50,489 bases of DNA from Bacteroidales bacterium UBA6192 (GTDB lineage: Bacteria > Bacteroidota > Bacteroidia > Bacteroidales > F082). Positions 16,457 to 26,224 of this stretch are shown in pieces. The notes below the pieces were generated by a model. The model was not told the DNA's origin. It saw nothing but the letters and a program-made list of their open reading frames with translations, and did no database searches. A program made the position numbers and the translations under genes. How positions within the stretch are numbered: position 1 is the first letter of the stretch; each line of letters opens with the position of its first letter. The DNA lies in the NCBI GenBank assembly GCA_002422725.1, contig DITE01000006.1:1-50489 (forward strand). The letters run 5' to 3'.

Positions 16457-17074
16457 ATGTCAGAAAAAGCAACAGATATACTTGAACAATCAGCTGAGAT
16501 TTTCCTCCGCTATGGGGTGAAAAGCATCACTATGGATGAACTTTCGCGCCAATTGGCTATATCCAAGAAAACGCTGTATCAGTTTTTTACCGACAAAACA
16601 GACCTGATCGAAAAAACACTGCATTACATAAGCAATAATAAAGGATGTGAATTTGCCAAGATTCACGACATGGGTTTCAATGCGATTGAAGAGCTTTTTA
16701 AGGTATACCAACTTGCCTACGAGATGATCCGAAAGCACAATCCAGCACTCGAGTTTGATCTGCAACGGTTTTATCCCTCCATTTACCGAAAGGTCAAAGA
16801 AGCTCATCGCAAAAACATCTACAATGCTACGATCGAGAATCTGGTGAAAGGCAAAACAGAAGGTTACTACAGGCAGGATCTGAACGAAGAAGTTATCACA
16901 AAACTGCATATCATCCGTGTCGAGAATTTTATTCACAACGATTTGCTTTCGGTAGAAGAAATCCATTCAAAAGATTTCTTCGAAGAGGTATTCAAATACC
17001 ACTTGTACGGCATTATTTCGCCTAAAGGACTTCAATTTATTCAAACACATTATCCCGAATTTATTCACCATTGA
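16457..17074 (+). CDS. TetR/AcrR-family transcriptional regulator
   Basis: 205 residues. A canonical N-terminal helix-turn-helix is visible: YGVKSITMDELSRQLAIS then KKTLYQFFTDKTDLIEK (residues about 20-52). The C-terminal helical domain is unrelated to standard ligands but matches the neighbour at 14205. TetR proteins usually repress an adjacent efflux operon until a drug or metabolite binds. Its gene sits between tolC and the adaptor, so it is likely autoregulated with the pump and the dyad at 15021 is its best candidate site. Confidence 0.9.
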   Translation: MSEKATDILEQSAEIFLRYGVKSITMDELSRQLAISKKTLYQFFTDKTDLIEKTLHYISNNKGCEFAKIHDMGFNAIEELFKVYQLAYEMIRKHNPALEFDLQRFYPSIYRKVKEAHRKNIYNATIENLVKGKTEGYYRQDLNEEVITKLHIIRVENFIHNDLLSVEEIHSKDFFEEVFKYHLYGIISPKGLQFIQTHYPEFIHH

Positions 17075-17085
17075 ACCATAGTTTT

Positions 17086-18225
17086 ATGAAAAAAATCCAT
17101 GTATTATTTTCTCTGGCAATATCATTGATTATGTTGTCGTGCAGCCAGACCGACGACAATAAAAAACTTCATAAAGACCTCGAAAAATATCAGGCTGAGA
17201 TCAGGGCACTTGAAGAAAAGGTGGAGCAAACTGAAAAGAAAATCAGTGGACTCGACAACGGAGAGGACGAGAGGTTTCGTGAGCCGGTTGTAGTTGAGTC
17301 GCTCAGCCTCGAAACATTTAATCACTTTTTCGAAGCCAGTGGTGCCGTTATACCTGTTGAAGAGGCTTTCATCAGCCCTGAAGTAGGCGGGCAAATAACC
17401 GAGGTTTACGTAAAAGAAGGGCAACGTGTGAGGAAAGGTCAGCTTTTGGCAAAACTAAACACCGAAGTAACAGAGAAAACCATCGCTGAACTGAACAGTT
17501 CGCTCAGTTTGGCCACCGATGTCTTTGAACGTCAAAAAAGGCTCTGGGAACAAAAAATTGGCTCTGAATTGCAATATTTGGAGGCAAAAAACAATAAAGT
17601 TTCGCTCGAAAATAAGCTGGCAACCCTGAAAGCCCAGATGCGGATGGCGCAGGTAAGCTCACCAATTGACGGAGTTGTTGAAAAAGTGAATCAGAAAAAG
17701 GGCGAACTGGCTATGCCAGGTGCGCAAATGATGCGCATAGTAAGTCTTGATGAAGTGTATGTCAGGGCTGATGTGTCGGAGCGTTTCCTGCCTTATATCC
17801 ATCAAGGGGATGATGTTGAACTGGTTTTCCCATCCTATCCCGATTTCAAACTTATTACCAAAATCAGCAGGACTGGCAATGTGGTAAACATCAACAACCG
17901 CACATTTGAAATTGAACTGAAAGTGAAAAACACAAACGAACAATTAAAGCCCAATATGATTGCCATTGTCAACATCAATGACTTTAAGGCTGATTCGGTC
18001 ATCGTGATTCCCACCCGCGTGATTAAGGAAGACCTGAGTGGAAAATACGTTTATGTGGTGGATAAGAAGCAAAATGACATGATCGCCCGAAAACAATACA
18101 TTGAACCTGGCATAAGCTACCAAAATAAGACCATGGTGATTCAAGGACTTACAACCAGTGACCAACTGATTACCGATGGATACAACAGGGTGAGCGACGG
18201 ATCTTTGATTCGTGCGCGCAATTAA
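17086..18225 (+). CDS. RND efflux periplasmic adaptor lipoprotein
   Basis: About 379 residues. The signal ends in a lipobox IMLSC (Cys19), so the protein is lipid-anchored. After a coiled-coil start comes the lipoyl-type half motif EAFISPEVGGQITEVYVKEGQ with RVRKGQLLAKLN, an alpha-helical hairpin, the second half SSPIDGVVEKV, then beta-barrel and membrane-proximal domains (MVIQGL). This is the HlyD/MFP layout. It links the RND permease to TolC. The TTG at 17071 is an unlikely start; the ATG at 17086 puts the lipobox in its usual place. The TetR stop overlaps the longer frame by four bases. Confidence 0.9.
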   Translation: MKKIHVLFSLAISLIMLSCSQTDDNKKLHKDLEKYQAEIRALEEKVEQTEKKISGLDNGEDERFREPVVVESLSLETFNHFFEASGAVIPVEEAFISPEVGGQITEVYVKEGQRVRKGQLLAKLNTEVTEKTIAELNSSLSLATDVFERQKRLWEQKIGSELQYLEAKNNKVSLENKLATLKAQMRMAQVSSPIDGVVEKVNQKKGELAMPGAQMMRIVSLDEVYVRADVSERFLPYIHQGDDVELVFPSYPDFKLITKISRTGNVVNINNRTFEIELKVKNTNEQLKPNMIAIVNINDFKADSVIVIPTRVIKEDLSGKYVYVVDKKQNDMIARKQYIEPGISYQNKTMVIQGLTTSDQLITDGYNRVSDGSLIRARN

Positions 18226-18254
18226 TCCCCATTAATCAAGTAAAATAGTCGACG

Positions 18255-21200
18255 ATGAATGAAGAAATAAAACAGAAAAAAGTTATCAGGGATTTCTACC
18301 TGACAACATGGGCACTGAAGAATACCAATACGATATTCCTGCTCACTGTTATCCTTGTTGTGTTTGGAATCTATTCCTACAAATCCCTTCCCAAGGAGCT
18401 TTTTCCGGATATTGTGATTCCAACCATTATGGTTCAAACCCTTTATCCCGGAAACCCGCCCATTGATATTGAAAATTTGATAACCAGAGAACTCGAAAAA
18501 GAAATTGAGTCAGTTGATGGAATCAAAAAGATGACCTCCTTATCCAGTCAGGATGTTTCCAACATTTTTGTTGAATTCAACACCGGCGTGGAAATCAAAA
18601 AAGCCCTGCAGGACGTTAAAGATGCTGTGGACAAAGCCAAGAAAGAACTACCCGATGACCTCCTCAATGACCCAATGGTGACTGACATCGACTTTTCGGA
18701 ATTTCCGATCGTTAACATCAATCTTTCGGGTGACTATAGCATTAATGAGTTGAATAGTTTTGCAGAATACCTTGAAGAAGAGATTGAAACCTTTACCCAG
18801 ATTTCGGATGTGACGATCACCGGGATCACTGATAAGGAAATTAAAATTCATGTTGACCAGCACAAACTAAACGCTTTTAACCTAAGTTTCAACGACATCG
18901 AAAATGCCATAAAAGCCGAGAATATTTCGATGTCGGGAGGCGATATCAAATCCTTTGGTGATATGCGATCGGTGCGTTTGACCGGGGAATTTCGTTCTAT
19001 TGATGAGATTAAGGGAATCATTATCAAACATGAAGATCATAACATTGTTTATCTCCGCGATCTGGCCGACGTGAATTTTAGCTTCAAAGAGCCTGAAAGC
19101 TTTGCCCGTTTGAACCATCAACCGGTTGTTTCGCTTCAAGTAATTAAGAAAGGCGGTGAGAACCTGCTTGCGGCTACTGATCAGATTTTCAGCCTGATCA
19201 AAACTTCACAGGAAGCAAAACTCCTGCCCGACAATCTATCCATAACCATTACCAACGATCAGTCGGAACAGATAAAGTTGCAACTCAGTAACCTGGAAAA
19301 CAGCATGATCATGGGAATTATTTTCGTGGTTTTTGTTCTTTACTTCTTCCTTGGAACCCGTAATGCCCTATTTGTCGGATTAGCGATTCCATTATCCATG
19401 TTTATCTCCTTCATGGTCATGGGTCTCATGGATTTCCGCATCAATATGATCGTGTTGTTTTCATTGATCCTTGCGCTTGGGATGCTTGTTGACAACGCCA
19501 TTGTTGTGGTCGAAAACATCTATCGGTTTATCGACAAAGGTTATGGGGTATTTGAGGCGGCCCGCCAGGCAGTGGGCGAAATAGCAATGCCCATCATTTC
19601 GTCGACTGCTACAACCCTTGCAGCATTTTTCCCGCTGATTTACTGGGATTCAATCATGGGCGAGTTTATGAAATTTCTTCCCATGACGTTGATCATTGTG
19701 CTTACGGCCTCCTTGTTTACAGCCCTTGTGATCATACCCGTCATTTCAGCAACCTTTTATAAACGCGAAGATGCCGAAAAAAGGCCAAATGTCAAAAGAA
19801 CCCTCATCGTTGCTGGTTTAATGCTATTATTGGCGTTAATATTCTTTTACTCAGGCAACAACACTCCTGGAAGCCTTCTCGTGTTATTTGCCCTGATCGG
19901 ACTTGCCAATGTTGCATTTCTTGATCGTTTTGCCCGTTGGTTTCAGTCAATATTCCTCGTTTGGCTCGAAAAAATGTATGTGAAAACCCTTACAATAACC
20001 CTCGGGAAACGGAACGCTTTCTGGATAGTTGTTAGCACTTTTCTGTTGATGATTGTAACCATTGCCTTTTATTTTGGCTCCAGTCCCAAAGTTGAGTTCT
20101 TCCCTTCGGGTGATCCGAAATACATCAACATCATGGCTGAGCTTCCTTTAGGCACTACCATTGAAACCACCGACTCAACTATTAATGTAATCGAAGCAAA
20201 AGTATATGATGTCCTGGCTCCGGACATGAAAATCGTTAAATCTGTTTTAACCAATGTTGGCAAAGGTGCTGTTGGTGAGAATGACGGTTTTACCGGACGT
20301 GGAGGGGGGCCTAATCGTGGATTAATTACGGTTACATTCCTTGACTTTCAGGACAGGGATGGCATTAACACATCCGATATACAAAAACGGCTTTCAGACG
20401 AACTGCTGGGTGTTTATCCCGGAGTTCTGCTCACTGTTGAAAAGCAGAATGAGGGGCCTCCGGTTGGTAAACCAATCAATATTGAAATCAGTGGAAAAGA
20501 CTATGACAAGCTCTTGTTTCTCACCGATACGATCATGTCGTTAATCAACAACTCATATATCCAGGGAATCGAGGGACTGTCGATCGACCTTGATGTGGGC
20601 AAACCCGAACTCTCGGTGAATATCGACCGTGATAAAGCCAGGCGTTTTGGCTTGTCAACCGGCCAGATAGGATCCACCATCAGGACATCCTTGTTTGGTA
20701 CAGAAATCTCTAACTTCAAGGTGGGTGAAGATGACTACCCGATACAACTCAGGATGAAAGACGAATACCGCTATAATATGTCTTCACTGATTAACCAGCG
20801 AATAACATTCCGCGATCAGGCTTCAGGCAAACTGGTTCAGGTTCCCATCTCTGCGGTAGCAGATATATCGCTCAGTTCAACCTATGGGGCTGTAACCCGA
20901 AAAGATCGTAGCCGCATGATTACAATAGGTTCAAATGTTATTGAGGGCTACAATGCCAACGAGATCAACGAGCAATTGAAACCAATATTGGCCGGTTTCG
21001 ATTTCCCCGAAGGCTATCGCTATAAGTTTACGGGTGAACAGCAGGAACAGGAAGAATCCATGGCATTTCTGGCTACAGCCATGCTTATTGCCGTTTCGCT
21101 TATCATACTGATCCTCGTCGGACAGTTCAATTCCGTAGTCAAGCCACTGATTATTATGGGAACGGTGTTGTTCAGCACGATTGGTGTTTTCGGAGGGCTG

Positions 21201-21677
21201 GCAACTTTTAAGATGGATTTTATTATCATTATGACAGGTATTGGCATTGTGTCGCTTGCCGGCGTTGTAGTGAACAACGGGATTGTGCTAATTGACTATA
21301 TTTCATTGCTAAAAGCACGAAGGAAAAATGAAATGGGCCTGGAACCCGGAGCCGATCTGCCCAGGAAAGAATCCATTGAATGCGTAATTGAAGCAGGTAA
21401 AACCAGGCTTAGACCGGTGTTGCTCACCGCCATCACAACCGTACTTGGACTGGTGCCCCTTGCAGCCGGACTCAACATTGATTTTATCGGTCTTTTCGAG
21501 CGATTCGATGCTGATATTTATTTTGGTGGCGACAACGCCTTGTTCTGGGGGCCCATGTCATGGACCATTATTTTCGGGCTGAGTTTTGCCACCATCCTCA
21601 CATTGGTTGTGGTGCCAGCTATGTATCACACACTCTATCTGGTAAAACTGAAAACCAAAAAGTTTGTTGGCAAATAA
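18255..21677 (+). CDS. RND-family efflux permease
   Basis: 1140 residues, the length of a large RND pump. The first helix is followed by the porter motif PTIMVQTLYPGNPPIDIE, and transmembrane four has LGMLVDNAIVVVENIYRF with Asp413; the usual second Asp is Asn414, as in many non-HAE1 pumps. Transmembrane ten reads VVVNNGIVLIDYI (Asn1007, Asn1008) where AcrB has its proton-relay lysine. Substrates cannot be inferred; drug or lipid-like molecules are usual. It is the last gene of the operon and is followed by a strong terminator at 21712. Confidence 0.92.
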   Translation: MNEEIKQKKVIRDFYLTTWALKNTNTIFLLTVILVVFGIYSYKSLPKELFPDIVIPTIMVQTLYPGNPPIDIENLITRELEKEIESVDGIKKMTSLSSQDVSNIFVEFNTGVEIKKALQDVKDAVDKAKKELPDDLLNDPMVTDIDFSEFPIVNINLSGDYSINELNSFAEYLEEEIETFTQISDVTITGITDKEIKIHVDQHKLNAFNLSFNDIENAIKAENISMSGGDIKSFGDMRSVRLTGEFRSIDEIKGIIIKHEDHNIVYLRDLADVNFSFKEPESFARLNHQPVVSLQVIKKGGENLLAATDQIFSLIKTSQEAKLLPDNLSITITNDQSEQIKLQLSNLENSMIMGIIFVVFVLYFFLGTRNALFVGLAIPLSMFISFMVMGLMDFRINMIVLFSLILALGMLVDNAIVVVENIYRFIDKGYGVFEAARQAVGEIAMPIISSTATTLAAFFPLIYWDSIMGEFMKFLPMTLIIVLTASLFTALVIIPVISATFYKREDAEKRPNVKRTLIVAGLMLLLALIFFYSGNNTPGSLLVLFALIGLANVAFLDRFARWFQSIFLVWLEKMYVKTLTITLGKRNAFWIVVSTFLLMIVTIAFYFGSSPKVEFFPSGDPKYINIMAELPLGTTIETTDSTINVIEAKVYDVLAPDMKIVKSVLTNVGKGAVGENDGFTGRGGGPNRGLITVTFLDFQDRDGINTSDIQKRLSDELLGVYPGVLLTVEKQNEGPPVGKPINIEISGKDYDKLLFLTDTIMSLINNSYIQGIEGLSIDLDVGKPELSVNIDRDKARRFGLSTGQIGSTIRTSLFGTEISNFKVGEDDYPIQLRMKDEYRYNMSSLINQRITFRDQASGKLVQVPISAVADISLSSTYGAVTRKDRSRMITIGSNVIEGYNANEINEQLKPILAGFDFPEGYRYKFTGEQQEQEESMAFLATAMLIAVSLIILILVGQFNSVVKPLIIMGTVLFSTIGVFGGLATFKMDFIIIMTGIGIVSLAGVVVNNGIVLIDYISLLKARRKNEMGLEPGADLPRKESIECVIEAGKTRLRPVLLTAITTVLGLVPLAAGLNIDFIGLFERFDADIYFGGDNALFWGPMSWTIIFGLSFATILTLVVVPAMYHTLYLVKLKTKKFVGK

Positions 21678-21711
21678 ACACAGTGAAATGTTCTTCACGA
21701 CAATATTCTCT

Positions 21712-21741
21712 AAAAGTCCTGATTTTCATCAGGACTTTTTT
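21712..21741. terminator. bidirectional terminator between the RND gene and the first HExxH gene
   Basis: A perfect 12-base stem, AAAAGTCCTGAT (21712-21723) with ATCAGGACTTTT (21728-21739), loop TTTC, then TT on the plus strand and a run of A/T on the other side. It separates the convergent genes ending at 21677 and 21740. Confidence 0.85.
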
Positions 21742-22996
21742 AGTACCGGTTATTAACAAACTCCCTTAAATAAGCATTCAAATCTGCTCGCTTTATCTCC
21801 AAAACCTCTTCGATGCAGTTGTAGAATTCTTCCTCATTGTCAGCTTTACAAAGATAAAGTTCTTTAACTTTTTCGTATCCACCCATGTTGAATGCAATGT
21901 CAACTATTGCTGCATGGATGGTGTAGACAAAGTTAGACTGCATTTCTACATCTTTAAAATACTGTCTTTTATGGAAAAATTCTTCTGGCGGATTTCCAAA
22001 ATGGGTTTTGCTGTTTTCATCATTATAATAGACCGATAAACTCCCCGAAAGTTCAATCCATGGATTATCATGAAGGTAATTCTTTAATCTTCTAATGTGA
22101 AATGGGTATTCATGAGTTAATGAACCTCCAAAATAGGTTGCAATTCCTTCTTCGAACCAATGATAAGAGCCATTTTTAGCCTGACTGGTAAGTAATAGAT
22201 GTATAATTTCATGAAAATGATCTTCTCCAATTCCGCCACTTAAAACCATATTATTAGTTTTAAGAGCTCTTGCTTCATAATAACTTGAACCAGGCAAGAA
22301 ATCCATATCAAAATGTTGTACGCCAAACCATTCAGCAGCAACAGTCATGTTATCCGTAATAATATACGTAATTGAATCATTAAAAGCAATTCCAAATCCC
22401 TCTTTGAAAGATTGTATTTTTGATTGCATAGTGATCGCCTTTTCAAAATTGAACACATAGTCGCGATCGTAATAGTACCTGATTAAACCTAGTCTCTTTG
22501 TCTGCAGCTTAGATTTGTGATACGTGAATGCATTGCTGAGTTTATATTTTCCTTCTAGGTAAATAATTGGTACGGTAATGATGTAGGAGGGTATCCCTTT
22601 GAACATTTCTTCAGGATAGGCAATGAAAATGGCTCTTAACTCAAACAAGTTGTCATCTCTTTTTACGATGCCAAGTAAGTATTGTTTTTCCATTGGATAG
22701 AAAACATTTCCGTAACTCCTTTTAAAAGAATAATATAGATCCGGAAACACATATTGATCTAGCTCGTTTTGATCCCAATACTTCTGTAGGCTTACTGGAA
22801 ATTCATTTAAGATGTAGCTTTTTTGGGCACTATTATAGTTGAGTTCATCCAGGTAACTTTCCCACAATTGATAAATCTCTTTAAAACCTGAAAATGTAGT
22901 GTCAACTAAGGGACTAATAATCGTTTGAGGACGTGTTTGGGTGTAGCTGACTAATGATAAAAGCAACCCTATACAAATAGAAATAATTTTTTTCAT
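21740..22996 (-). CDS. secreted HExxH protein, putative metallopeptidase (copy 1)
   Basis: 418 residues with a signal peptide (SLVSYTQ). A zinc-peptidase motif HEIIH is at residues 261-265 and a second element WFEEGIATYFGG follows, with Glu281/Glu282 as the likely third ligand, the gluzincin layout. Most of the chain is otherwise unrecognised. It is paralogous to the next gene, most closely in the last 45 residues, where LYLCKADNEE and VLEIKRADLN are shared. No lipobox and no T9SS domain is seen, so it may be periplasmic. Substrate and activity are unknown. The 160-base gap to copy 2 holds no clear promoter. Confidence 0.6.
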   Translation of the reverse strand: MKKIISICIGLLLSLVSYTQTRPQTIISPLVDTTFSGFKEIYQLWESYLDELNYNSAQKSYILNEFPVSLQKYWDQNELDQYVFPDLYYSFKRSYGNVFYPMEKQYLLGIVKRDDNLFELRAIFIAYPEEMFKGIPSYIITVPIIYLEGKYKLSNAFTYHKSKLQTKRLGLIRYYYDRDYVFNFEKAITMQSKIQSFKEGFGIAFNDSITYIITDNMTVAAEWFGVQHFDMDFLPGSSYYEARALKTNNMVLSGGIGEDHFHEIIHLLLTSQAKNGSYHWFEEGIATYFGGSLTHEYPFHIRRLKNYLHDNPWIELSGSLSVYYNDENSKTHFGNPPEEFFHKRQYFKDVEMQSNFVYTIHAAIVDIAFNMGGYEKVKELYLCKADNEEEFYNCIEEVLEIKRADLNAYLREFVNNRY

Positions 22997-23008
22997 AGAA
23001 TCGATATT

Positions 23009-23140
23009 TTAGAGAAGAACCAAAAGTTGACTTGTCCTGAAATAAATTAACAGCTCACCTCGATCGAACTTCTTCTTTTCCAAATCAACCCCGACCATTA
23101 TCAGGTTAAACTCTTTTATAAAAAATGTGAAACCTATCAT
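23009..23140 (-). other. short frame with a KKKFDRGE motif between the HExxH paralogues
   Basis: A 43-codon ATG frame contains VDLEKKKFDRGELLIYFRT. The same L-x-K-x-KFDRG segment occurs at 27372-27400 on the same strand. I cannot tell if this is coding; it may be the decayed 3' end of a repeated gene. Confidence 0.25.
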
Positions 23141-23156
23141 ATTTTATCTCAGATTA

Positions 23157-24443
23157 CTAATAATTCCTGTTAACAAAATCTCTTATTGAGTCATTCAAAT
23201 CTGCTCGTTTGATCTCCAATACCTCTTCGATGCATTTGTAGAAATCTTCCTCATTGTCAGCTTTACAAAGGTAAAGTTCTTTAACTATTTCGTATCCACA
23301 ATAGTTAAAAGCGATATCACATAAAGCAGCATGCACCATATACTGAAAATTATAATTTGAATCAAAATCACGAAATGGGACACGGTCTGCTTGTATATTC
23401 GGTTGTAAAGTATCACTTCGATTATTGAGGGTGTCATTGAAATAGCCATAAAAGCTTTGTGACAGATCAATCCATTCATTTTGTACTAAAAACGATTTAA
23501 AATGAAACATGTTTTCATCGTAGGTTCTTCCAACATGCTCTCCAAAATAGGTCGCAATTCCTTCCTCGAAAAATGAATAACTACCTCTTTCATAGTCGCT
23601 TAATAAAAGATGTATTATTTCATGAAGATAATTTTCACCTCCTCCTCCGATGAATATCATGTTATTTACCAGAGTGTATCCACCCTGGATGGTGTTTGCT
23701 ATGCTAGCATAATCAAAATAATTATAGTCAATTCCAAATAGTTGTGAGATAGCTGTCAATCTATTTGATAAAACATAGATAATTGGTTTCGTATTCTCGA
23801 TGTTGAAACCCTTTTTAAATTGCTCAATTCTTTGATTCAACAAAATAGAAATGCTGTCTGCGAACGCGTAATCTTTTGGATAATAATATGTAATATTGTT
23901 AGCAGTATCCTTTATTAAAGAACTCATATTATGAGTGAAGGCATTTTCCAGTTGAAGCCCATTACTGGTCTTCCGAACATATATAGTTAACATTACAGAA
24001 GGGAATCCTTTAAAAGGACCCTCTCTGGTTGTGTTAAAAAGGGTTTTTATTTGGAATAGATTGTTACCTCTATTTGTGACTCCTAACAAGTATTCATTAT
24101 CATTTGTGTACCACACACCGCCCTTTGATCTGAGATAAGTATATGCCAAATCCGGGAAATCATACGCATTAGTCTCCGATTCAGCCCAATACTTTTTTAA
24201 TGGTTCCGGCATTTTGTTTAATTGCGCTCCGTTCCTTAGGTTCTCCAAATTTAGCTCATCCATATAGCTCTTCCAAAAAATGAAAATCTCTTTGAATTGG
24301 GAATGAGCTGTGTCTATAAAAGGAAATATTTCTACGTTTCTTTCTATTTGAGCCTGAGTAGTATTTAAATAGAATATGAAGGAGATTGCAATTAGTATAT
24401 TATTAAAATTATGTGGCCTTGCTGCATAAATAGTTGAATTCAT
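23157..24443 (-). CDS. secreted HExxH protein, putative metallopeptidase (copy 2)
   Basis: 428 residues, paralogous to the gene at 21740. The zinc motif HEIIH is at residues 274-278 and FFEEGIATYFGEH with Glu293/Glu294 follows. The N-terminus MNSTIYAARPHNFNNIL leads into a hydrophobic stretch ending NTTQAQ, an acceptable signal peptide. The common order of features and the near-identical C-terminal helices (CKADNEE, EEVLEIKRADLN) show tandem duplication, but the middle domains have diverged widely. No standard peptidase family is recognised with confidence; a role in processing secreted proteins or as an effector is only a guess. Confidence 0.6.
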   Translation of the reverse strand: MNSTIYAARPHNFNNILIAISFIFYLNTTQAQIERNVEIFPFIDTAHSQFKEIFIFWKSYMDELNLENLRNGAQLNKMPEPLKKYWAESETNAYDFPDLAYTYLRSKGGVWYTNDNEYLLGVTNRGNNLFQIKTLFNTTREGPFKGFPSVMLTIYVRKTSNGLQLENAFTHNMSSLIKDTANNITYYYPKDYAFADSISILLNQRIEQFKKGFNIENTKPIIYVLSNRLTAISQLFGIDYNYFDYASIANTIQGGYTLVNNMIFIGGGGENYLHEIIHLLLSDYERGSYSFFEEGIATYFGEHVGRTYDENMFHFKSFLVQNEWIDLSQSFYGYFNDTLNNRSDTLQPNIQADRVPFRDFDSNYNFQYMVHAALCDIAFNYCGYEIVKELYLCKADNEEDFYKCIEEVLEIKRADLNDSIRDFVNRNY

Positions 24444-24495
24444 ACTATGCTACGTATTGGTTAGATTTGCGCTCTACGCAGGCTTTACGCAGTTA

Positions 24496-24513
24496 CTAAT
24501 CCGTCAGGATTAG
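24496..24513. repeat. small perfect inverted repeat upstream of HExxH copy 2
   Basis: CTAATCC (24496-24502) and GGATTAG (24507-24513) around a GTCA loop, preceded by a direct repeat of ACGCAG at 24476 and 24488. There is no T-run, so this is not a standard terminator; it could be an operator for the gene starting at 24443. Confidence 0.3.
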
Positions 24514-24703
24514 ATTTCTGGTTTTCATCAACGAAGATAATGCAATTTCAAGATAAAAAGCAAAAGTCACAATAATGCATTAAGTTTAATCAAAATCGAC
24601 TGCTTTCAACTCCCTATTATGAAACCAAACTGGGTTTTCGAGAAGAGCTGGAGACTGGATTAAATATGACTAAGAAACATTTAACCCTGTAAGCACCAAT
24701 TAT

Positions 24704-26191
24704 TCAATTTTTGATCATCAGTTTCTTAGTTACACTTTTACCATCTCGTTGTAATAGTTGTAGAAGATACGCCCCAGAAGGAAACCCGGAAACGTCAATC
24801 TCAGCATAGGAATCAAATTCGAGGCTTTTAAGCAAAACTCCTTTGGTGTTGAATAATTGCGCCAAGGTTTTCTCCTGATCAGCACCATTAATTATTAAAC
24901 GGTCAAGCACAGGATTTGGGAAAACCACATAATTGTCAGTAATGCTATGATAATTTTCCTCCTCAAGTCTTGTGATTGTTCCGTCTGGATTAACTTTAAT
25001 AAAAAATGCATCCCTAATATTCGAATCAGGATAAGTTAGAAAGTCGTAGAATAATCCAGACATAATACACCCGCCATCATCGGTTGCCAATAAACCACTC
25101 ATATAAACCAAACCATCAGCTCCAAAAAAAGTGGTAGAAACGATCTCTCCAGAAATGGTTATTTTGTGTACAAAAAGATGGTTGAAATAAGACGAATCTA
25201 TCGGAAAAGTTTGAACATTTCTTGCCCCGCCAACAAACAAGGTGTCAGGATGATGGCAACTTACTTTGGTTCCCCTGTCTGTAGTATCTGCAAAGCCATA
25301 AGCAAACGTGTTTAGTATATTAGCCATGCTATCCACAATAATTACCGCCAGGTCTGAGTCGAAATAATCTGATCCTGCATCAACAATATACTCAATAAGC
25401 AAAAAATAGGTGTTGTAGTTATACGTTTGTAATCTTATTGGGACAAATATATTTTCCATTGGTAAGTTGAGGGCAAAGGTTGTGTCATAAAAGAAATCGC
25501 TATTCAGTTGGATTATGGTGTAATTGTTTCCATACATATGGTATTTTTCGGCTCCAATAGGAACAAGGTAGTAAGGGGTGCCTGCCAATACTTGTTCGGA
25601 AAACTCAATTAAAGAACCATCATGATCCAACTCCATAAAAAAATAGTGGTCAGGGGAAGCAAGCGTGAAGGCTTCTTTCTTATCAAACAGCGTCCCATAA
25701 GTAACCAGGTTGCCTTTCTGATTCACTTCCATCCAACCATGAGGGTTCAGAGAATAGTTCTCCATCCCTATTACTGTGTCATGCAATACATTCAGAGCAG
25801 TATCAATCCAGATCATTCCTATACGGTATTCATCCATAACTTCGTGGTAGGCAATACCCGTCAACAACACTGTGTTGGAATCATATTTGAAAGCTTTTGA
25901 AAGCAACACATTCCAGTCTCCAATAAGGGAAATTGTCCTAAAGTGAATGACATTCATGCCTTTATCCACATACACAAATTTATTGGTAATATCGACAAAT
26001 GATTGACTTATTGATCCGTCCGTTAAAAGGTGTGTGTTTTTTGCTCCAAGTAAATAACCATTCTCATGCTCTATCATCAAAGTGGGAATCACATATTCAC
26101 CTGTACTGATCCAAACAGGTTGGCTACTAATCCAAGATGGAAATAGAGTAAAAAATATTTGAAATACAAATAAGGTAATTGACCTGTTCAT
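24704..26191 (-). CDS. secreted protein with T9SS sorting domain
   Basis: About 495 residues from the ATG at 26191; the longer frame opens with TTG at 26224. The signal runs from MNRSITLFVFQ to about SWISSQ. The body is beta-rich, without a domain I can name, and has repeated strand-turn segments as in propeller-like proteins. The last 75 residues are a T9SS sorting domain: VVFPNPVLDRL, then FNTKGVLLKSLEF, FPSGAYLLQL and a final SVTKKLMIKN. It lies 33 bases after the lipoprotein gene and is probably co-transcribed with it. Function unknown. Confidence 0.75.
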   Translation of the reverse strand: MNRSITLFVFQIFFTLFPSWISSQPVWISTGEYVIPTLMIEHENGYLLGAKNTHLLTDGSISQSFVDITNKFVYVDKGMNVIHFRTISLIGDWNVLLSKAFKYDSNTVLLTGIAYHEVMDEYRIGMIWIDTALNVLHDTVIGMENYSLNPHGWMEVNQKGNLVTYGTLFDKKEAFTLASPDHYFFMELDHDGSLIEFSEQVLAGTPYYLVPIGAEKYHMYGNNYTIIQLNSDFFYDTTFALNLPMENIFVPIRLQTYNYNTYFLLIEYIVDAGSDYFDSDLAVIIVDSMANILNTFAYGFADTTDRGTKVSCHHPDTLFVGGARNVQTFPIDSSYFNHLFVHKITISGEIVSTTFFGADGLVYMSGLLATDDGGCIMSGLFYDFLTYPDSNIRDAFFIKVNPDGTITRLEEENYHSITDNYVVFPNPVLDRLIINGADQEKTLAQLFNTKGVLLKSLEFDSYAEIDVSGFPSGAYLLQLLQRDGKSVTKKLMIKN

Positions 26192-26224
26192 CATTACAAA
26201 TGTAAGAAATATTAATGCGTCCAA

